A DNA stretch of 5,481 nt, taken from NCBI GenBank assembly GCA_002402125.1, contig NVVG01000112.1, positions 3,235-8,715 of the forward strand, in the 5' to 3' direction. Under the pieces are notes generated by a model. The model was not told where the DNA came from, ran no database searches, and saw only the letters and a program-made list of their open reading frames with translations. This DNA is from Moraxellaceae bacterium. Its GTDB lineage: Bacteria; Pseudomonadota; Gammaproteobacteria; Pseudomonadales; Ketobacteraceae. Positions 4,646-5,481 of the stretch are shown here, piece by piece. Position 1 is the stretch's first letter, and each line of letters begins with the position of its first letter. The position numbers were made by a program, and so were the translations under genes.

Positions 4646-5409
4646 CGATACAGAAAGAAGGATTTTCACAGCTGGGGCCTATATATGGAGCCCATATCAA
4701 ACGTATTGGTTGGATTAGGACCAATGCAGGTGGCGTTTGTATGTATACCTGTGTTCCACCACTTATCATTGCGTTTCTTACATTATCAACATTGTTCTAC
4801 CAAGCGTTTATTAGACCGATTTTTGGAACACCAAAAATGCGTTGGGCGGATTATGTCATTGTTGATCGTCACCGTATCGAAGCACTTACCTGGTTTGATA
4901 AATTAAATTGTATGTTCTGTGGTTATGCGAACGGTATATGTATCATGCTAAATAAAGAATTGGACCATATTGCAGCGATAAAGCCAGAAGATATAGGGTT
5001 TGTGAAGTCTCTTGGGTTAACAGTTATGTTGCTTGTTATTTTACCAGTGACATTGTTTATGGGCGGGAGTTACCAAATAATTTACAATGTTTTGGTTGCT
5101 ACTCCTTTGGGTATGCATAGAGTTTCCATTAGAAAAGCAGGACAAGTTTTAAAAGAAGGTGGTTATGCCAAAAATTTTCCAGCGGTACCTAAATTCTTTC
5201 TTAAACTAAACAAAAATATACTATTCCGTTTTGCCTTGGCGCTTGAGCAAATAGAATCATCTTGGTGTCCGTTGACGCATTTTGAAAGGCGTGAAGGCAT
5301 TGTATATCCTGATCATCAAAAGAAATTTTTTGGCCCTGATCAATTGAATGAAATGCATGAGGTCCTATCCACGGATGGGTCGGTTTCTGAGCGTAAGCCG
5401 AAGTATTAA
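4627..5409 (+). CDS. Uncharacterised two-TM membrane protein with CxxCG and WCPxxH motifs (paralog 2)
   Basis: This is a 260-residue paralog of the protein encoded at 3078, of identical length and without gaps. I count 32 residue differences (about 88% identity), nearly all conservative. The membrane segments (about 40-62 and 128-158), the loop motif C95-x2-C98-G-Y-A-N-G-x-C105, the WCPLTH block (Cys214, His218) and Cys38/Cys42 are kept. Differences cluster right after C98 (FASGMCTMV versus YANGICIML) and in the C-terminal tail. In the first 40 codons I count seven synonymous and three nonsynonymous changes, so both copies appear to be maintained by selection and the duplication is not brand new. 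The function is unknown; membrane location is predicted from hydrophobicity only. An intrinsic terminator follows the stop at once, so this is the last gene of its transcript. Confidence 0.86.
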   Translation: MSDQNVTIQKEGFSQLGPIYGAHIKRIGWIRTNAGGVCMYTCVPPLIIAFLTLSTLFYQAFIRPIFGTPKMRWADYVIVDRHRIEALTWFDKLNCMFCGYANGICIMLNKELDHIAAIKPEDIGFVKSLGLTVMLLVILPVTLFMGGSYQIIYNVLVATPLGMHRVSIRKAGQVLKEGGYAKNFPAVPKFFLKLNKNILFRFALALEQIESSWCPLTHFERREGIVYPDHQKKFFGPDQLNEMHEVLSTDGSVSERKPKY

Positions 5410-5442
5410 AAAAGCCCCCATCCAATGAATGGGGGCTTTTTT
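5408..5442 (+). terminator. Strong intrinsic terminator, probably bidirectional
   Basis: GCCCCCAT (5414-5421) pairs perfectly with ATGGGGGC (5429-5436) around a seven-base loop (CCAATGA). An A-run precedes it and six T follow it (5437-5442), extending the pairing to 14 base pairs. It overlaps the stop codon of paralog 2. The flanking A- and T-runs make it able to work in both directions, so it could also serve a convergent gene beyond the window. Confidence 0.93.
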
Positions 5443-5456
5443 AGGTTTGCACTTAT

Positions 5457-5481
5457 AATTAAAGCGTAATTAAAGCGTAAT
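5457..5481 (+). repeat. 11-bp tandem repeat at the window edge
   Basis: AATTAAAGCGT occurs at 5457-5467 and 5468-5478 and a third unit begins at 5479, so the array may continue outside the window. A perfect TATAAT lies at 5454-5459, overlapping the first unit, but no -35 element is seen at the right distance, so a promoter is not called. Confidence 0.5.

Noticed and set aside
3078..5409. Composite transposon or insertion sequence made by the two direct copies
   Set aside because: The repeated units are protein-coding genes with no transposase features, no terminal inverted repeats and no target-site duplication that I can find. Simple gene duplication explains them.
5446..5459. TTGCAC and TATAAT as a promoter at the right edge
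   Set aside because: The -10 is perfect but the possible -35 is almost adjacent to it, and no other -35 sits 16-18 bases upstream, where the terminator stem lies.

Overview
The window reads as a chromosomal segment of a Gram-negative bacterium, most likely a gammaproteobacterium. This is an inference from the periplasmic adaptor of a tripartite-type exporter, the split YeeE/YedE transporter and the moderately AT-rich coding sequence; no rRNA or phylogenetic marker is present. All supported genes lie on the + strand.

Region 1 (1-1781): the 3' end of an FtsX-type ABC permease gene overlaps the start of a MacA/HlyD-like periplasmic adaptor gene by one base (TAATG). Together they are the distal part of an ABC export operon whose ATPase gene is presumably upstream of the window.

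Region 2 (1782-2773): after a short A/G-rich gap holding a degenerate 13-bp tandem repeat come two small membrane-protein genes. They are the two halves of a YeeE/YedE (Sulf_transp / DUF6691) transporter, probably for a reduced sulfur compound, and are translationally coupled.

Region 3 (2774-3077): a gap of about 300 bases with no convincing gene. It holds one imperfect dyad, one small hairpin and a good ribosome binding site for the next gene.

Region 4 (3078-5481): the unusual part. Two 260-residue paralogs (about 88% identical by hand count) flank a 766-base spacer. Each has two predicted membrane segments, a loop with an NC-x2-CG-(F/Y)-A-x-G motif and a downstream WCPxxH motif. I cannot assign a characterised function. 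The spacer contains phased TTGG/CCAA repeats, an AT-rich repeat-containing leader, and a small ORF with a signal peptide. That ORF appears to be frameshifted and otherwise would end 18 bases before the second paralog. A strong intrinsic terminator follows the second paralog; none is seen after the first. The likely unit is therefore paralog 1, (exported small protein), paralog 2, terminator, but whether it is one transcript cannot be settled from sequence alone.
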